A stretch of DNA of 64,000 nt from Clostridiales bacterium (GCA_003524095.1 DOEE01000002.1:62001-126000), one strand, 5' to 3'. Positions 37,472 through 47,493 are shown, counted from the stretch's first letter. Made by a program: numbers and translations. The notes: generated from the sequence alone by a model not told the origin.

Positions 37472-38027
37472 ATGAGAGAATTTGTTTGTTCCTTTTTTGG
37501 TCATCGAAAAATAAGTGTAACAGAAGAATTGAAAGTTAAAGTAAAAGAGACTATAAAAAATTTAATTAATAGTTATAATGTGAAAGTTTTTTTATTTGGA
37601 AGCCGAAGTGATTTTGATAGTCTATGTCATCATATTGTGACAGAATTAAAAAATACATATCCTGATTTAAAAAGAATAATCTACACATGCAAAAGTGAAA
37701 CTTTTGTGTATGAAAGTAAAAGACTTGAACTAGAGAGAATATATTCCAAAGTTTTAAATCAAGAAGTGCATTTACTATAGTTATGATGAAGAATTTGAAC
37801 AGAAAACAAAGTATTCTTCTGGAAAAGCTAGCTATATTGAGCGAAATTATGCAATGATTGATAACAGTGATTTTTGTGTGTTCTACTATGATGAAAATTA
37901 TTTGCCAGAAATGCGAAAATACTCAAAAAGTAGTGTAGTTTTTTATCAGCCAAAAAGCGGAACTGCACTTGCTTTCACATATGCAAAGCAAAAGAAAAAA
38001 AATATAATTAATGTTTTTGAAAAATAA
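37472..38027 (+). pseudogene. SLOG-superfamily-like protein gene, frameshifted
   Basis: The first frame (37472-37780) encodes MREFVCSFFGHRKIS..., with the GHR and LFGSRSDFDSLC motifs of SLOG/DUF1273-like nucleotide-binding proteins, then stops at TAG 37778. The +1 frame continues without a break from about 37773 (YYSYDEEFEQKTKYSSGKASYIERN...) through NSDFCVFYYDENY and QPKSGTALAF to a stop at 38025-38027. This restores a normal ~185-residue protein. AAAAGG site before the ATG. It is either a recent pseudogene, a sequencing error or, less likely, a programmed shift. Confidence 0.75.
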
Positions 38028-38120
38028 TGTATTTAAAAAACTTAACAAATAATATTTCAAAATAACTAGCACTATTAAAAAAATTCAAAAACAGAGTAAA
38101 TGATAATTTGGTGGTTTGCG

Positions 38121-38223
38121 GGGAAGACGCAGGGGAAAATTTGAGAACTCTGCGTTAGCACAGTGGGGCAAATTTTTCACGAGTACTCACACCGCAAACT
38201 TATACCCAATTGTTTTTGAAATA
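38121..38223. repeat. Palindromic repeat element, copy 2, right part
   Basis: Starts GGGAAGACGCAGGGG and follows the intact copy (35958-36060) with few changes to GTTTTTGAAATA. Together with 36802-36911 it makes one full element. Its end ACCGCAAAC is the inverse of GTTTGCGG just before it at 38114-38121. Confidence 0.85.
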
Positions 38224-38460
38224 AAATACTTACTATAACATTTAGAGTACTACGACGTCCACTTTAGAAAATTATATTACCACTAAATATCACAAAATAA
38301 TTTTAGCAAATTAAAACCTTAGATTTGCCCACTTTAGTTAATTGTATTCCAAAAATATCACTAAAACTACATCTTAGTTCTTAGTTTTATTTTGCAAAAA
38401 CTTTTATCTAAATTCAATTTTGACACTTATTACTTAATTGCCAAAATTTTTTGTTGCCTA

Positions 38461-38489
38461 TTGAAATTGATATATTAATATGTTAAAAT
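38461..38489 (+). promoter_or_regulatory. Predicted promoter of the HEXXH protein gene
   Basis: TTGAAA (38461-38466), 17-bp spacer, TAAAAT (38484-38489) with upstream TGT. The stretch 38224-38460 before it shows nothing else. Confidence 0.55.
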
Positions 38490-38535
38490 ATACTTAGTAG
38501 ATGATGGGGGAAAAGTAAATTTTGGTGGTGATAAC

Positions 38536-40893
38536 ATGATATATAATGGAAATTATTATTACTCAACTTTTGAAAATATTAAAGACGATTTGATAGAAGC
38601 TTACGTAAGATATTATGGCGAAGAGTATCGTGACCAAATTGAAGAAAAAATCAATAAAGTCAAATATTATCCTTTTCACAATTCCGAATATGTAAAAAAC
38701 TATTACTATTCGTATATCAAAAAATTTCGTGACCAAATTTTGGATAGATTTATAGAAAATATTAATAATTCTGGCGTGATTAATAAACAACTCCAAAGAA
38801 ACGAAACATTAGACAATCTAATGTTTGATAACAATGAAGATATTTATAATTCAGATATTTTTTATGCGTGTGAAGGTGGACTAAATATTTTTAATGATGA
38901 ATTGTATACTGACCAAGCGCGAGACGAAATTGTAAGTGCTAGAGAAAAACTTACTAATGCTTTTGATTTAAATTTAACAGACGCTAAAGATATATACAAA
39001 AAATTATTAGACATTAGACGAATTTTTAATAATAGTATTAGAGAAATTGAAAACGAAAATACATGTGATGTTTTCAAAGATTATCAGACAATCGAAAATA
39101 ATACACTTAACGCTTTCAAAAATTATCTGTACAAATGCAAAAATCGAGGTTACAATCTATCAAGTAGTGACGAAGAAAAAATTAATGACAAAAATTTTGT
39201 ATTTGAAGATTTGATGCAATTAGAGTGCTGTGGAACTCTGTTTAATGCGGGATTAATTGACGGCGGACTTAGTAAATATTTTTTGACTACCACTTGTGAA
39301 GATATGGAATCTAAGAAAACCGACCCAATGTTAAAACTAAAGATTATTTCAAAACGCTTGTATTATTTGACTTATTTTAAAAATACTGAATTTAAATATT
39401 TAACAAAAGATAAATTACTCAGTATTATGTTAAAAATTCAAGATAGTTTAGATCAAACAAATTATTCAAACAACGAAGAAAACGAAGATGATCAAAATTC
39501 AACTAATACAGATAAGATAGAAATAAATACTAATACAAAAAACAAGAGTCAAAAGCATACTTTCAAAGCAGGAAGTTCAAAAAATAAAGTTCTCAGTTTT
39601 GAAGAAAAAATGTTGCTTATCAAAGAGTATGATTATCAAAAGAACCACTGCCCAGAAAATTTTGACGGATATACCATAAGTCATGATGAACTAAAAAAAT
39701 CATGGTCAAAAGGCGAGTTCTGTCCACGATATTTGGCTGATGTATTTAATCTTTCAAGAGAAGAATATCTCAAAAAAATTGAAGATAATACAAGTTATCA
39801 AAAAAATACAGACGAAAATTTGGAATACTACGAAGATGATATTACAAGTTATTATACTTTGCGTCAATTCAAAGATAATGATTTGTTCAAACCACACAAT
39901 AGCGTGTTTGTTTGTGAAGAATATTATCCAAACATTGATTCTTATTTGGGAATTTTAATACACGAATTAAATCACGTAATTGCTACAGATGTGCCATATG
40001 AAGTCAATTCAAATGATATAAAACTTCGTTCTGGAATATATTTGAATGCTAGAGAAAAACAAAAATATAATATTATCGGCGAAATTATCAATGACTCATA
40101 TACAGAAAATGTAGCAGAATACATAAACGAAAGACAGACTCAAGAAATCAAAGATATTTTTTATGATATTATGAAAGAAAAGAGTATTGTTTTGCCAAAT
40201 GATAATGTCCTAAAATCCGAAGACTATGTATTTGATTGTTTGTATGATTATTATGGATTTTTGCTAAAAGACTTTTATGATTATTTTAACTCAATATTCA
40301 AAATTAGTTGTGTTAATAATTATTATGATATGTTCTTTAAATACGATTTGCCAGTAAGCAAATTTCAAAATATGATAGACAAACCACTAAATACATGGAA
40401 CAGAATATTTAACAGAAATAATTATTTTGAAGGCACAGGACTTTTAGATGTCCACAAGATACAAAAGTTAAACGCTTTGGTTGATATTTTTGTTCAATTA
40501 AAAAATTATTTGCCGGATAATTGTAAGCCAGATGATTTATTTGACCCGAATTGTTGGAACGAAGTAGGAATTAGTAGTGATATTCAAGAAAAACTTTTAA
40601 ATTTACTTTATCAAAAAGAAAAAATAATGTCCGAAATAATACTAGACATTGAAAACAAAATCAAACATGATAATTCAAGCAAGAAAAATAAATTAGTAAG
40701 TTATGAAATTACAAACACAAATGACCAAGAAAGTGATTTAGATAATAATATGACCCAAGACAATGTCAAACAAAAAGTTGATATTCAAACCGACAAAAAC
40801 AAAGTCGATTGGTCGGATTTAAATGAGTTAATTAGAAAAAAAGTTGAAAGCGAAAATTTGGATAAATACTATATTGAGAAATTTATGAATTAA
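38536..40893 (+). CDS. Putative HEXXH zinc metallopeptidase, unknown family
   Basis: A 785-residue protein not matching a family I know. The middle holds ILIHELNHVIATD, with an HEXXH zinc motif at residues 476-480. About 36-44 residues later comes IIGEIINDSYTENVAEYI, whose Glu516 or Glu524 could be the third ligand as in gluzincins. No signal peptide or membrane segment, so cytoplasmic. Residues ~310-350 and the last ~60 are Asn/Asp/Lys-rich and disordered. Rich in Tyr, Asn, Asp and Lys throughout. It is a single gene between recF and dnaN, where such a gene is not usually found. The target is unknown; transfer is possible because the mobile repeats are next to it. Confidence 0.6.
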   Translation: MIYNGNYYYSTFENIKDDLIEAYVRYYGEEYRDQIEEKINKVKYYPFHNSEYVKNYYYSYIKKFRDQILDRFIENINNSGVINKQLQRNETLDNLMFDNNEDIYNSDIFYACEGGLNIFNDELYTDQARDEIVSAREKLTNAFDLNLTDAKDIYKKLLDIRRIFNNSIREIENENTCDVFKDYQTIENNTLNAFKNYLYKCKNRGYNLSSSDEEKINDKNFVFEDLMQLECCGTLFNAGLIDGGLSKYFLTTTCEDMESKKTDPMLKLKIISKRLYYLTYFKNTEFKYLTKDKLLSIMLKIQDSLDQTNYSNNEENEDDQNSTNTDKIEINTNTKNKSQKHTFKAGSSKNKVLSFEEKMLLIKEYDYQKNHCPENFDGYTISHDELKKSWSKGEFCPRYLADVFNLSREEYLKKIEDNTSYQKNTDENLEYYEDDITSYYTLRQFKDNDLFKPHNSVFVCEEYYPNIDSYLGILIHELNHVIATDVPYEVNSNDIKLRSGIYLNAREKQKYNIIGEIINDSYTENVAEYINERQTQEIKDIFYDIMKEKSIVLPNDNVLKSEDYVFDCLYDYYGFLLKDFYDYFNSIFKISCVNNYYDMFFKYDLPVSKFQNMIDKPLNTWNRIFNRNNYFEGTGLLDVHKIQKLNALVDIFVQLKNYLPDNCKPDDLFDPNCWNEVGISSDIQEKLLNLLYQKEKIMSEIILDIENKIKHDNSSKKNKLVSYEITNTNDQESDLDNNMTQDNVKQKVDIQTDKNKVDWSDLNELIRKKVESENLDKYYIEKFMN

Positions 40894-40991
40894 TTTTGAA
40901 AAATATAGATTTTTAGATATACACAATTAATTTTTTATGTTAAAATAAATTATAATTAAAAAATACTTAAAAATATTTACGGGAGAATTTT

Positions 40992-42095
40992 ATGAAAATA
41001 ATTTGTGATGGTGCAGATTTATCTGATGCAGTTTTGAAAGTTTCCAAAGGAACATCTAACAAAACTACAAACCCAATTTTGGAAGGTATTAAGGTTGTTG
41101 CCGAAGAAGATTATATTACTCTTAGTGCCACCGACCTAGAATTATCTATCGAAAAAACTATCAAAGCAATGGTTCAAATTGAAGGCGAAATGGTTGTTCC
41201 CGGAAAATTTTTTTGTGAATATATCAAAAAACTAAACAATGAACAAATTGAACTTAGTGTTGATGACAAAAATATTCTTAGCATCAAATATACAGATAGC
41301 GTGGGCAAAATTCAATGTTTGAATAGCGTGGAATTTCCACAAATCAAACAAATTGATGATAGTACATATTTTGAAATGTCCCAAAAAGATTTAAAGTCGC
41401 TTATCAACAAGAGTATTTATGCTGTTGCTGTCGAAGATGTAAGACCAATTCTCAAAGGTGTCAAACTAGAAGTTACCAAAGAAAAAATTACAGCAGTTGC
41501 ACTTGACGGATATAGGTTGGCGGTTGTTAAAAAACCAATTACCAAAAGTAACGCCGAATTTAATTGCATAGTTCCCGCTAGATCGCTAAATGAAATTTCA
41601 AAACTCCTTGAAGATAGCGACGAACCTATCAAAGTTTGTGTTGGCAGAAATTTCCTTATGGTTAATATTGACAATACCAAAATTACCACACGTTTGTTAG
41701 AAGGCGACTTTATTAATTATACCCAAATTATTCCAACCCAATTTAATACAAACGTTGTACTTAACAAAGAACAATTGTTAGATGCTTTAGATAGAGCAAG
41801 TCTACTTAGTCGAGTAGACCGAAATAATTTTGTTAAATTCGATATTTCAGACAAGGTTATGGTTTTGTCTAGCAAGAGCGATATTGGGGATATCAAAGAA
41901 AATATTACAATTTCACTCAAAGGCAATGATTTGTCAATCGCATTTAATGCAAGATTCTTTACCGAAGCCTTGAGAGTTACAACCGATGAATTTTTGAAAC
42001 TTTCATTTACTTCGAGTGTTTCGCCATGTATTATTACAAGCAACGACACCGATGAATTCTTGTATCTAATTTTGCCAGTTAGAATTATGAACTAA
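40992..42095 (+). CDS. dnaN: DNA polymerase III beta subunit (sliding clamp)
   Basis: Ring-shaped processivity clamp. 367 residues, with the three-domain layout; marks include NPILEGIKV near the start, TDLELSI, ILKGVKLE and DGYRLAVV, and the C-terminal FLYLILPVRI. GGGAG site before the ATG. In most bacteria it follows dnaA directly; here an HEXXH gene lies upstream and an ABC pair downstream, with its own terminator, so it forms a single-gene unit. Confidence 0.97.
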   Translation: MKIICDGADLSDAVLKVSKGTSNKTTNPILEGIKVVAEEDYITLSATDLELSIEKTIKAMVQIEGEMVVPGKFFCEYIKKLNNEQIELSVDDKNILSIKYTDSVGKIQCLNSVEFPQIKQIDDSTYFEMSQKDLKSLINKSIYAVAVEDVRPILKGVKLEVTKEKITAVALDGYRLAVVKKPITKSNAEFNCIVPARSLNEISKLLEDSDEPIKVCVGRNFLMVNIDNTKITTRLLEGDFINYTQIIPTQFNTNVVLNKEQLLDALDRASLLSRVDRNNFVKFDISDKVMVLSSKSDIGDIKENITISLKGNDLSIAFNARFFTEALRVTTDEFLKLSFTSSVSPCIITSNDTDEFLYLILPVRIMN

Positions 42096-42101
42096 AAAAT
42101 T

Positions 42102-42138
42102 AAACTAGTGAGCAAAAAATTGCCCACTAGTTTTTTTG
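42102..42138 (+). terminator. Terminator after dnaN
   Basis: AAACTAGTGAGCAA pairs with TTGCCCACTAGTTT (one mismatch) followed by T-run. A weaker AAGACC/GGTCTT hairpin with a T-run follows at ~42190. The rest of the 370-bp gap to 42467 is AT-rich with no gene seen. Confidence 0.85.
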
Positions 42139-42466
42139 TGAGAATTTTCAAAATGAGTAGCAACTTATTAATTTAAATCAAATTTCAAGACCACAATGCG
42201 GTCTTATTTTTTATTTAAAAAAACAACTTATATGTTATTTGTTTGCAAAAAAATTTGTTTTGTGTTAAATTTTAATTCGTACTTAAAATTGATTATTAAA
42301 TATTTTAATATTTAAAATTTGAAGTTATTAGTATAAAATTTTAGTTAAAATACACAGATATTTACTATAAATATTTTTGCAATATTTATAGATTTTGAAT
42401 TATTTACAAACAAAATCTAATTTTGTTGCATAAGATTTTTGAGTATAATGACTAAAAGGAGAAAAA

Positions 42467-44185
42467 ATGAAAAGATTATTCAAAATATTTAAGTTTTATG
42501 ATTATATAATTCTACTTGTAGTTTTTGGACTAATACTAGTTCAGACATATTTTGAAATGGAATTTATCGGCTTTACTCAAGAAATGCTAAGTTTAGTCGG
42601 CGTAGCAACTGAAAAAGCACCATTTTTGAAAGTTGGTTACAAAATGGTCGGTGTTGCGGTTATAATCCTTGTGGACATTATTATCAAAAACGTTCTAACA
42701 TCGTTCTTTTCAAGTCGAATATCCAAAGAACTACGTAGCCAAGTATTTGAAAAAGTAAATAGTTTTTCAAGTGCCGAAATTAACAAGTTTAGTACTGCAT
42801 CACTCATAACCCGTAGTACAAACGACGTAACTCAAGTTCAGCGAACTTTGCTTATGACTGTTAGAATGTTATTCACTGCACCTTGTATGGCTTTCTTTGC
42901 AATTAGAAAGATAACAATTAGTTCGTTTGAGTTGACTTGGGTGTCCGTTGGATTTGTAGTTGTTACTTTGGCTGTTATTATAACTCTACTTTTCTTTGTT
43001 TTGCCAAAGTTTAATATTATGCAAAAACAAACTGACAAATTAAATTTAATAACTCGTGAAAACTTGACAGGCATCAGAGTTGTCAGAGCATATAATGGCG
43101 AAAAAATACAAGAAAAAAAGTTTGACAAAGCCAACGATGATTTAACAAAGACTACATATTTTCTAAACAAAATGATGGCACTACTTAATCCATTTATGAG
43201 TCTAATTATGTCTACGATGACACTCACTCTTTATTGGGTAGGTGCTAGCCTTATTAACCTTGACAAAATAAACTATCCAGCACTTGCAACGTTTAGCCAA
43301 TATAGTATGCATATAATTATGAGTTTTATGTTTATTACTCTTATGTTTGTAATGATTCCGCGTGGACTTGTTTCTTTGAGACGTATCAACGAAATTTTGG
43401 ATACAGAAGTTTCAATCAAAGACGGAAACGTTGAAAACGGAAACGAAGTAGGCACAATCGAATTTAGAGACGTAAGTTTTAGTTATGAAAATGCCGAAGA
43501 ACCCGTTTTGCAAAATATTACTTTTAAAGTAAACAAGGGAGACACAGTTGCATTTATCGGAAGTACCGGTAGTGGCAAAAGTACACTTATAAACCTAATT
43601 CCCAGATTTTATGATGTAACAAGTGGCGAAATTTTGGTCGATGGTGTTAATGTCAAGGCTTACAAAAAATCCGCACTCCACAACAAAATTGGCTACGTTC
43701 CACAAAAGGCAAATTTGTTTAGCGGAGACATTAAATCTAATATGCAACTTGCAAACGAAAATATATCTGACGACAAAATATCCGAAGCATTGGAAGTAGC
43801 ACAATGTTCATTTATTGAAAAACTCGACGACGGCTATACTCAACCAGTTTCGGCTGGCGGAAAGAATTTCTCTGGCGGTCAAAAACAACGTTTGTCAATA
43901 GCGAGAGCAATCGCCAAAGACCCAGAGATTTATATCTTTGATGATAGTTTTTCGGCGCTAGATTTCAAGACCGACAAAACCCTTAGGTCAGCACTCAAAA
44001 AATACACAAAAGATGCAACATGTCTAATAGTTGCTCAGAGAATTAGCACCATAAAAGATGCAAACCAAATAATTGTTTTGGACAACGGAAAAATTGTAGG
44101 AATTGGAACTCATGACGAACTTTGTGAGCATAACAAAGTCTACAAGGAAATTGTTGACTCTCAAACAAAAAAGGAGACAAAGTAA
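42467..44185 (+). CDS. Heterodimeric ABC exporter, subunit with degenerate ATPase site
   Basis: A 572-residue type IV (MsbA-like) exporter half: six membrane helices (residues ~15-300) and an ATPase domain with Walker A GSTGSGKST (about 365-373), signature NFSGGQKQR and Walker B IYIFDDS. The catalytic Glu after Walker B is Asp, which marks the non-canonical subunit in pairs such as TM287/288 or BmrCD. A GGAG-type site precedes the ATG. The partner gene begins one base after its stop. The substrate (drug, lipid or peptide) cannot be read from the sequence. Confidence 0.93.
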   Translation: MKRLFKIFKFYDYIILLVVFGLILVQTYFEMEFIGFTQEMLSLVGVATEKAPFLKVGYKMVGVAVIILVDIIIKNVLTSFFSSRISKELRSQVFEKVNSFSSAEINKFSTASLITRSTNDVTQVQRTLLMTVRMLFTAPCMAFFAIRKITISSFELTWVSVGFVVVTLAVIITLLFFVLPKFNIMQKQTDKLNLITRENLTGIRVVRAYNGEKIQEKKFDKANDDLTKTTYFLNKMMALLNPFMSLIMSTMTLTLYWVGASLINLDKINYPALATFSQYSMHIIMSFMFITLMFVMIPRGLVSLRRINEILDTEVSIKDGNVENGNEVGTIEFRDVSFSYENAEEPVLQNITFKVNKGDTVAFIGSTGSGKSTLINLIPRFYDVTSGEILVDGVNVKAYKKSALHNKIGYVPQKANLFSGDIKSNMQLANENISDDKISEALEVAQCSFIEKLDDGYTQPVSAGGKNFSGGQKQRLSIARAIAKDPEIYIFDDSFSALDFKTDKTLRSALKKYTKDATCLIVAQRISTIKDANQIIVLDNGKIVGIGTHDELCEHNKVYKEIVDSQTKKETK

Positions 44186-44186
44186 T

Positions 44187-45950
44187 ATGCCTAATCCTAT
44201 GTCAAAAAACAATAAGCCAAAAGAATTCAAAAAGACTTTCAAAAAATTACTTTTTAGTCTCAAGGATTCTGCTTTGCAAATAATAATCGGTCTAATTTGT
44301 GCTGGCATTAGTACAGTGCTTGCAATAATTGGACCCGACCAAATCAAAAAGATTGGAACACTTATTCTTCAAAAACCAGTCGAACTAAACGAAGTTACTA
44401 AGATTGCAATAAGTTTGCTTATTATTTATGGTTCAAGTTTTATATTCTCATTTATTCAAGGACTTCTTATTAGCAAAGTTACCGCCAAAATTAGCAAAAA
44501 TTTTAGGAATAAACTAAGTCAAAAAATTAATAATCTTCCACTAAGTTATATAGACAATACTCCAACTGGAGATATTTTGAGTAGAGTTACAAACGACGTG
44601 GATTTACTCGGGGATACTCTCAATAGTTCGCTTTCGTACTCTGTTACATCAATTGCAACTGTAATTGGCTCAATAATTATGATGTTTAACTATTCGTGGA
44701 AACTAACCCTTGTCGCAATTGCAATTGTGCCAGTTAGTGTTTTGGTTATATCTATAGTATTCAAGTTTAGCCAAAAGTACTTCAAACTCCAACAAGACCA
44801 ATTAGGTCAAATAAATGGACACATTGAAGAAATATATTCGGGTCATAATGTCATATCTATATACAATGGTCAAAAGGAAGCCCAAGACAAGTTTGAAGTT
44901 ATCAACAAAAAACTTTGTTCGTCAACTTACAAGGGAAATATACTCTCTGGACTTTTGCACCCAATTATGAACTTCTTTGGAAACTTTGGTTATGCTTTCA
45001 TAATCATTTGGGGTGGAATTATGTCAATCCAAGACATAACTTTTGTTCCCGTTGTAATTGCCTTTGTAACTTATTATAGAATGTTTAACAACGAAGTTAG
45101 CCAAGTTGCAAATATATTTAGTACTTTGCAGACAACAGTCGCTTCTAGCGAAAGAATATTCGAGTTTTTGGAAGCAATTGAACAAGACGACGAAAAAGAC
45201 AAAAAACTCAAACTCAATGTCGAAGATATTAAGGGAAATATTGAATTCAAAAACCTTAACTTTGGATATGTTCCCGAAAAACAAATCCTATTTGATTTAA
45301 ATACAAAAATCAAAGCCGGTCAAAAGGTGGCTATAGTGGGTTCAACTGGAGCGGGCAAAACCACACTTGTCAATCTTCTTATGAGATTCTACGAAGCAAA
45401 TTCGGGGGATATACTAATAGACGGAGTCAAAATAACCGACTTAAAACGTGAAAATGTTCGTAAACTATTTGGAATGGTTTTGCAAGATACATGGCTATTT
45501 GAAGGAACTATTAAGGAAAACATCGCCTATGGCAATCCAAGAGCCACAGACGAAGATATTATTAATTGTTGCAAATATGCAGGCATACATCACTTGATTA
45601 TGTCTCAGCCAAATGGCTACGATTGTATCCTAAACGAAGAAACATCACTTAGCGGTGGCGAAAAACAATTGCTTACAATAGTTAGGGCAATGATACACAA
45701 TGCACCAATGTTAATTTTGGACGAAGCAACAAGTAGTGTAGATACTCGTACCGAAGTTCTTATTCAAAAGGCGATGGATAAACTACTCAAAAATAGGACA
45801 TCGTTTATTATCGCTCATAGACTTTCTACAATCGTTAATGCCGATGTAATCTTGGTTATGAAAGACGGAAGAATTGTCGAAAAAGGCTCACACAAGGAAC
45901 TTTTGGAACTAGGTGGGGTCTATAGTCAACTATACAAAGCACAATTTTAA
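44187..45950 (+). CDS. Heterodimeric ABC exporter, canonical ATPase subunit
   Basis: A 587-residue MsbA-like half transporter. Start chosen at ATG 44187 because an AAGGAG site sits ~11 bases before it; the open frame extends further upstream into the previous gene. Six membrane helices, then Walker A GSTGAGKTT (~385), signature LSGGEKQ and Walker B LILDEATSSVD with the catalytic Glu. It completes the pair with the preceding gene. Confidence 0.93.
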   Translation: MPNPMSKNNKPKEFKKTFKKLLFSLKDSALQIIIGLICAGISTVLAIIGPDQIKKIGTLILQKPVELNEVTKIAISLLIIYGSSFIFSFIQGLLISKVTAKISKNFRNKLSQKINNLPLSYIDNTPTGDILSRVTNDVDLLGDTLNSSLSYSVTSIATVIGSIIMMFNYSWKLTLVAIAIVPVSVLVISIVFKFSQKYFKLQQDQLGQINGHIEEIYSGHNVISIYNGQKEAQDKFEVINKKLCSSTYKGNILSGLLHPIMNFFGNFGYAFIIIWGGIMSIQDITFVPVVIAFVTYYRMFNNEVSQVANIFSTLQTTVASSERIFEFLEAIEQDDEKDKKLKLNVEDIKGNIEFKNLNFGYVPEKQILFDLNTKIKAGQKVAIVGSTGAGKTTLVNLLMRFYEANSGDILIDGVKITDLKRENVRKLFGMVLQDTWLFEGTIKENIAYGNPRATDEDIINCCKYAGIHHLIMSQPNGYDCILNEETSLSGGEKQLLTIVRAMIHNAPMLILDEATSSVDTRTEVLIQKAMDKLLKNRTSFIIAHRLSTIVNADVILVMKDGRIVEKGSHKELLELGGVYSQLYKAQF

Positions 45951-46069
45951 ATCTAAACAAGTTTGAAACTGCCAAACTTAAATTTTAAGTTTTTGAAAAA
46001 TATCGCAAATTTAAGTTAACAGATGTTTAACTTAACAAATAATCGACCACAAAACATAGATAATTTTTA

Positions 46070-46098
46070 TTGACAAACATTTCCAAAAATTATATATT
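46070..46098 (+). promoter_or_regulatory. Predicted promoter of the SPFH gene
   Basis: TTGACA (46070-46075), 17-bp spacer, TATATT (46093-46098); an overlapping TATAAT at 46098 is 22 bp away. About 30 bases before the AGGAG site. Confidence 0.5.
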
Positions 46099-46131
46099 AT
46101 AATTGAAAAAATATTTAGGAGAAATTTACAA

Positions 46132-47247
46132 ATGGGATTTATTAAGAAAAATTTACTCAAAGTTATTGAATGGAAAGACGACACAAAAAATACTGTTGTT
46201 TATCGTTTTCAAATTCCAGATAGATATGCCATTATGAATGGCTCTACTTTGGTTGTTAGAGAGAGTCAAGTTGCTATGTTTGTTTACAAAGGCAAAGTTG
46301 CCGATGTATTCGAACCAGGTACATACAAACTTGCAACCGAAAATATTCCATTTATTAGCAAAATTTTGGCATTGCCAACCGCTTTTGAACTTCCAGTTCA
46401 AGCCGAAGTTTATTTTGTTAACACCAAACAATTCACTGGTCAAAAATGGGGTACTCAAAATCCTATTGCTATGCGTGACAAAGACTTTGGAATGGTTAGA
46501 CTACGTGGATATGGTATTTATTCGTTTAGAGTAACCGATGCCAAAAAGTTCATGAACGAAATGTTTGGAACAAATGCACTTTATACAACAGCAGATGTTG
46601 CCGAACAAATTAGACCAATGGTTATCCAAAGCATAACAGATACAATTGCCGAAAGCAAAATTTCACTTCTTGACCTTGCTGCCAACTACAAAGAATTTGG
46701 CGAGAGTGTTCTCAAAACTTCGGAAGAAGAATTTGGAAACTATGGTCTTAAACTTGAAAAATTAGTTGTTGAAAACTTGTCACTTCCAGAAGAAGTCGAA
46801 AAGGCTTTGGACGAAAGAAGCAAACTTGGCATTATGGAAGACAAAATGGGAACATACACTCAATATCAAGCAGCAACAGCACTAAGAGATGCAGCAAACA
46901 ATCCAAACGGAAATAACCTTGCTGGTCTTGGAGTTGGTCTTGGAGTTGCTGGTACTATGGGTCAAGTATTTGGTAATGCACTAAATACCGAAAACAAAAC
47001 CAAATCAAAAACCAAAGAATGTATCAAATGCGGAGCAGAAATCCCAGAAAAGGCAAAACATTGCCCAGAATGTGGTGCGGCTCAAATGCCTAAATGCCCA
47101 AAATGTGGCGAACTAGTTAGTGCAAAATCTAAGTTCTGTCCTAACTGTGGCGAAAAACTTGCAAGTAGCAAAAAAGTTTGTGCAGATTGTGGCGAAGAAC
47201 TCAAAGCAAATGCTAAGTTCTGTCCTAATTGCGGAAAGAAATGTTAA
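46132..47247 (+). CDS. SPFH domain protein with C-terminal zinc ribbons (YdjI-like)
   Basis: A 371-residue protein. Residues ~20-245 are an SPFH/band-7-type domain of the 'virion core protein' family (QVAMFVYKGKVADVFEPGTYKL is the typical start). A Gly/Ala linker (GLGVGLGVAGTMG) follows, then three double-CxxC zinc ribbons (CIKCG/CPECG, CPKCG/CPNCG, CADCG/CPNCG) to the end. B. subtilis YdjI is similar and acts with membrane-stress proteins. No signal peptide. AGGAG site before the ATG. Role: probable membrane-stress or scaffold function, inferred from family only. Confidence 0.88.
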   Translation: MGFIKKNLLKVIEWKDDTKNTVVYRFQIPDRYAIMNGSTLVVRESQVAMFVYKGKVADVFEPGTYKLATENIPFISKILALPTAFELPVQAEVYFVNTKQFTGQKWGTQNPIAMRDKDFGMVRLRGYGIYSFRVTDAKKFMNEMFGTNALYTTADVAEQIRPMVIQSITDTIAESKISLLDLAANYKEFGESVLKTSEEEFGNYGLKLEKLVVENLSLPEEVEKALDERSKLGIMEDKMGTYTQYQAATALRDAANNPNGNNLAGLGVGLGVAGTMGQVFGNALNTENKTKSKTKECIKCGAEIPEKAKHCPECGAAQMPKCPKCGELVSAKSKFCPNCGEKLASSKKVCADCGEELKANAKFCPNCGKKC

Positions 47248-47257
47248 TCAAAATTTT

Positions 47258-47483
47258 GTTTGACAGCGAAGATTAATAGTAGAAATATATTTAATATTTT
47301 CAGAGAGCAGTTCATATGCTGAAAGAATTGCAAATAAGTATATTTTGAATTACATAATTGGAGTCAAACCCTTATGTTTGAGGGTTATCAAATAAATTGA
47401 GGACAATTCAAAAATTGTCGAATAAAGGTGGTACCACGAAAGCATACTTCGTCCTTTAAATAAGGATAAAGTATGCTTTTTTT
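47258..47483 (+). promoter_or_regulatory. Tyrosine T-box riboswitch
   Basis: Senses uncharged tRNA-Tyr and allows readthrough. Stem I shows the AGAGA motif (47302-47306) and a TAC specifier in GAATTACATAATTGG (47351-47353), a Tyr codon. An AACCCT/AGGGTT stem follows (47367-47388), then the T-box core AAAGGTGGTACCACG (47424-47438). The terminator pairs AAAGCATACTT with AAGTATGCTTT and ends in seven T (47439-47483). It controls the C39-like gene and tyrS downstream. Confidence 0.95.
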
Positions 47484-47493
47484 GGAAGGTTTT

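Larger units (their letters stand above)
36912..38120. mobile_element. ~1.2-kb insert splitting the repeat element
   Basis: The insert is bounded by GGGA on both sides (36908-36911 and 38121-38124), which would be a 4-bp target duplication. It carries an XRE regulator and a frameshifted SLOG-like gene, and starts with a hairpin GCTTTGTC/GACAAAGC. I see no transposase and no terminal inverted repeats, so how it moved is unknown; it could also be a cargo region trapped between two half elements. Confidence 0.5.

Noticed and set aside
47473..47493. Upstream ATG for the C39-like gene
   Set aside because: It lies within the T-box terminator stem and has no ribosome site; the ATG at 47494 does.
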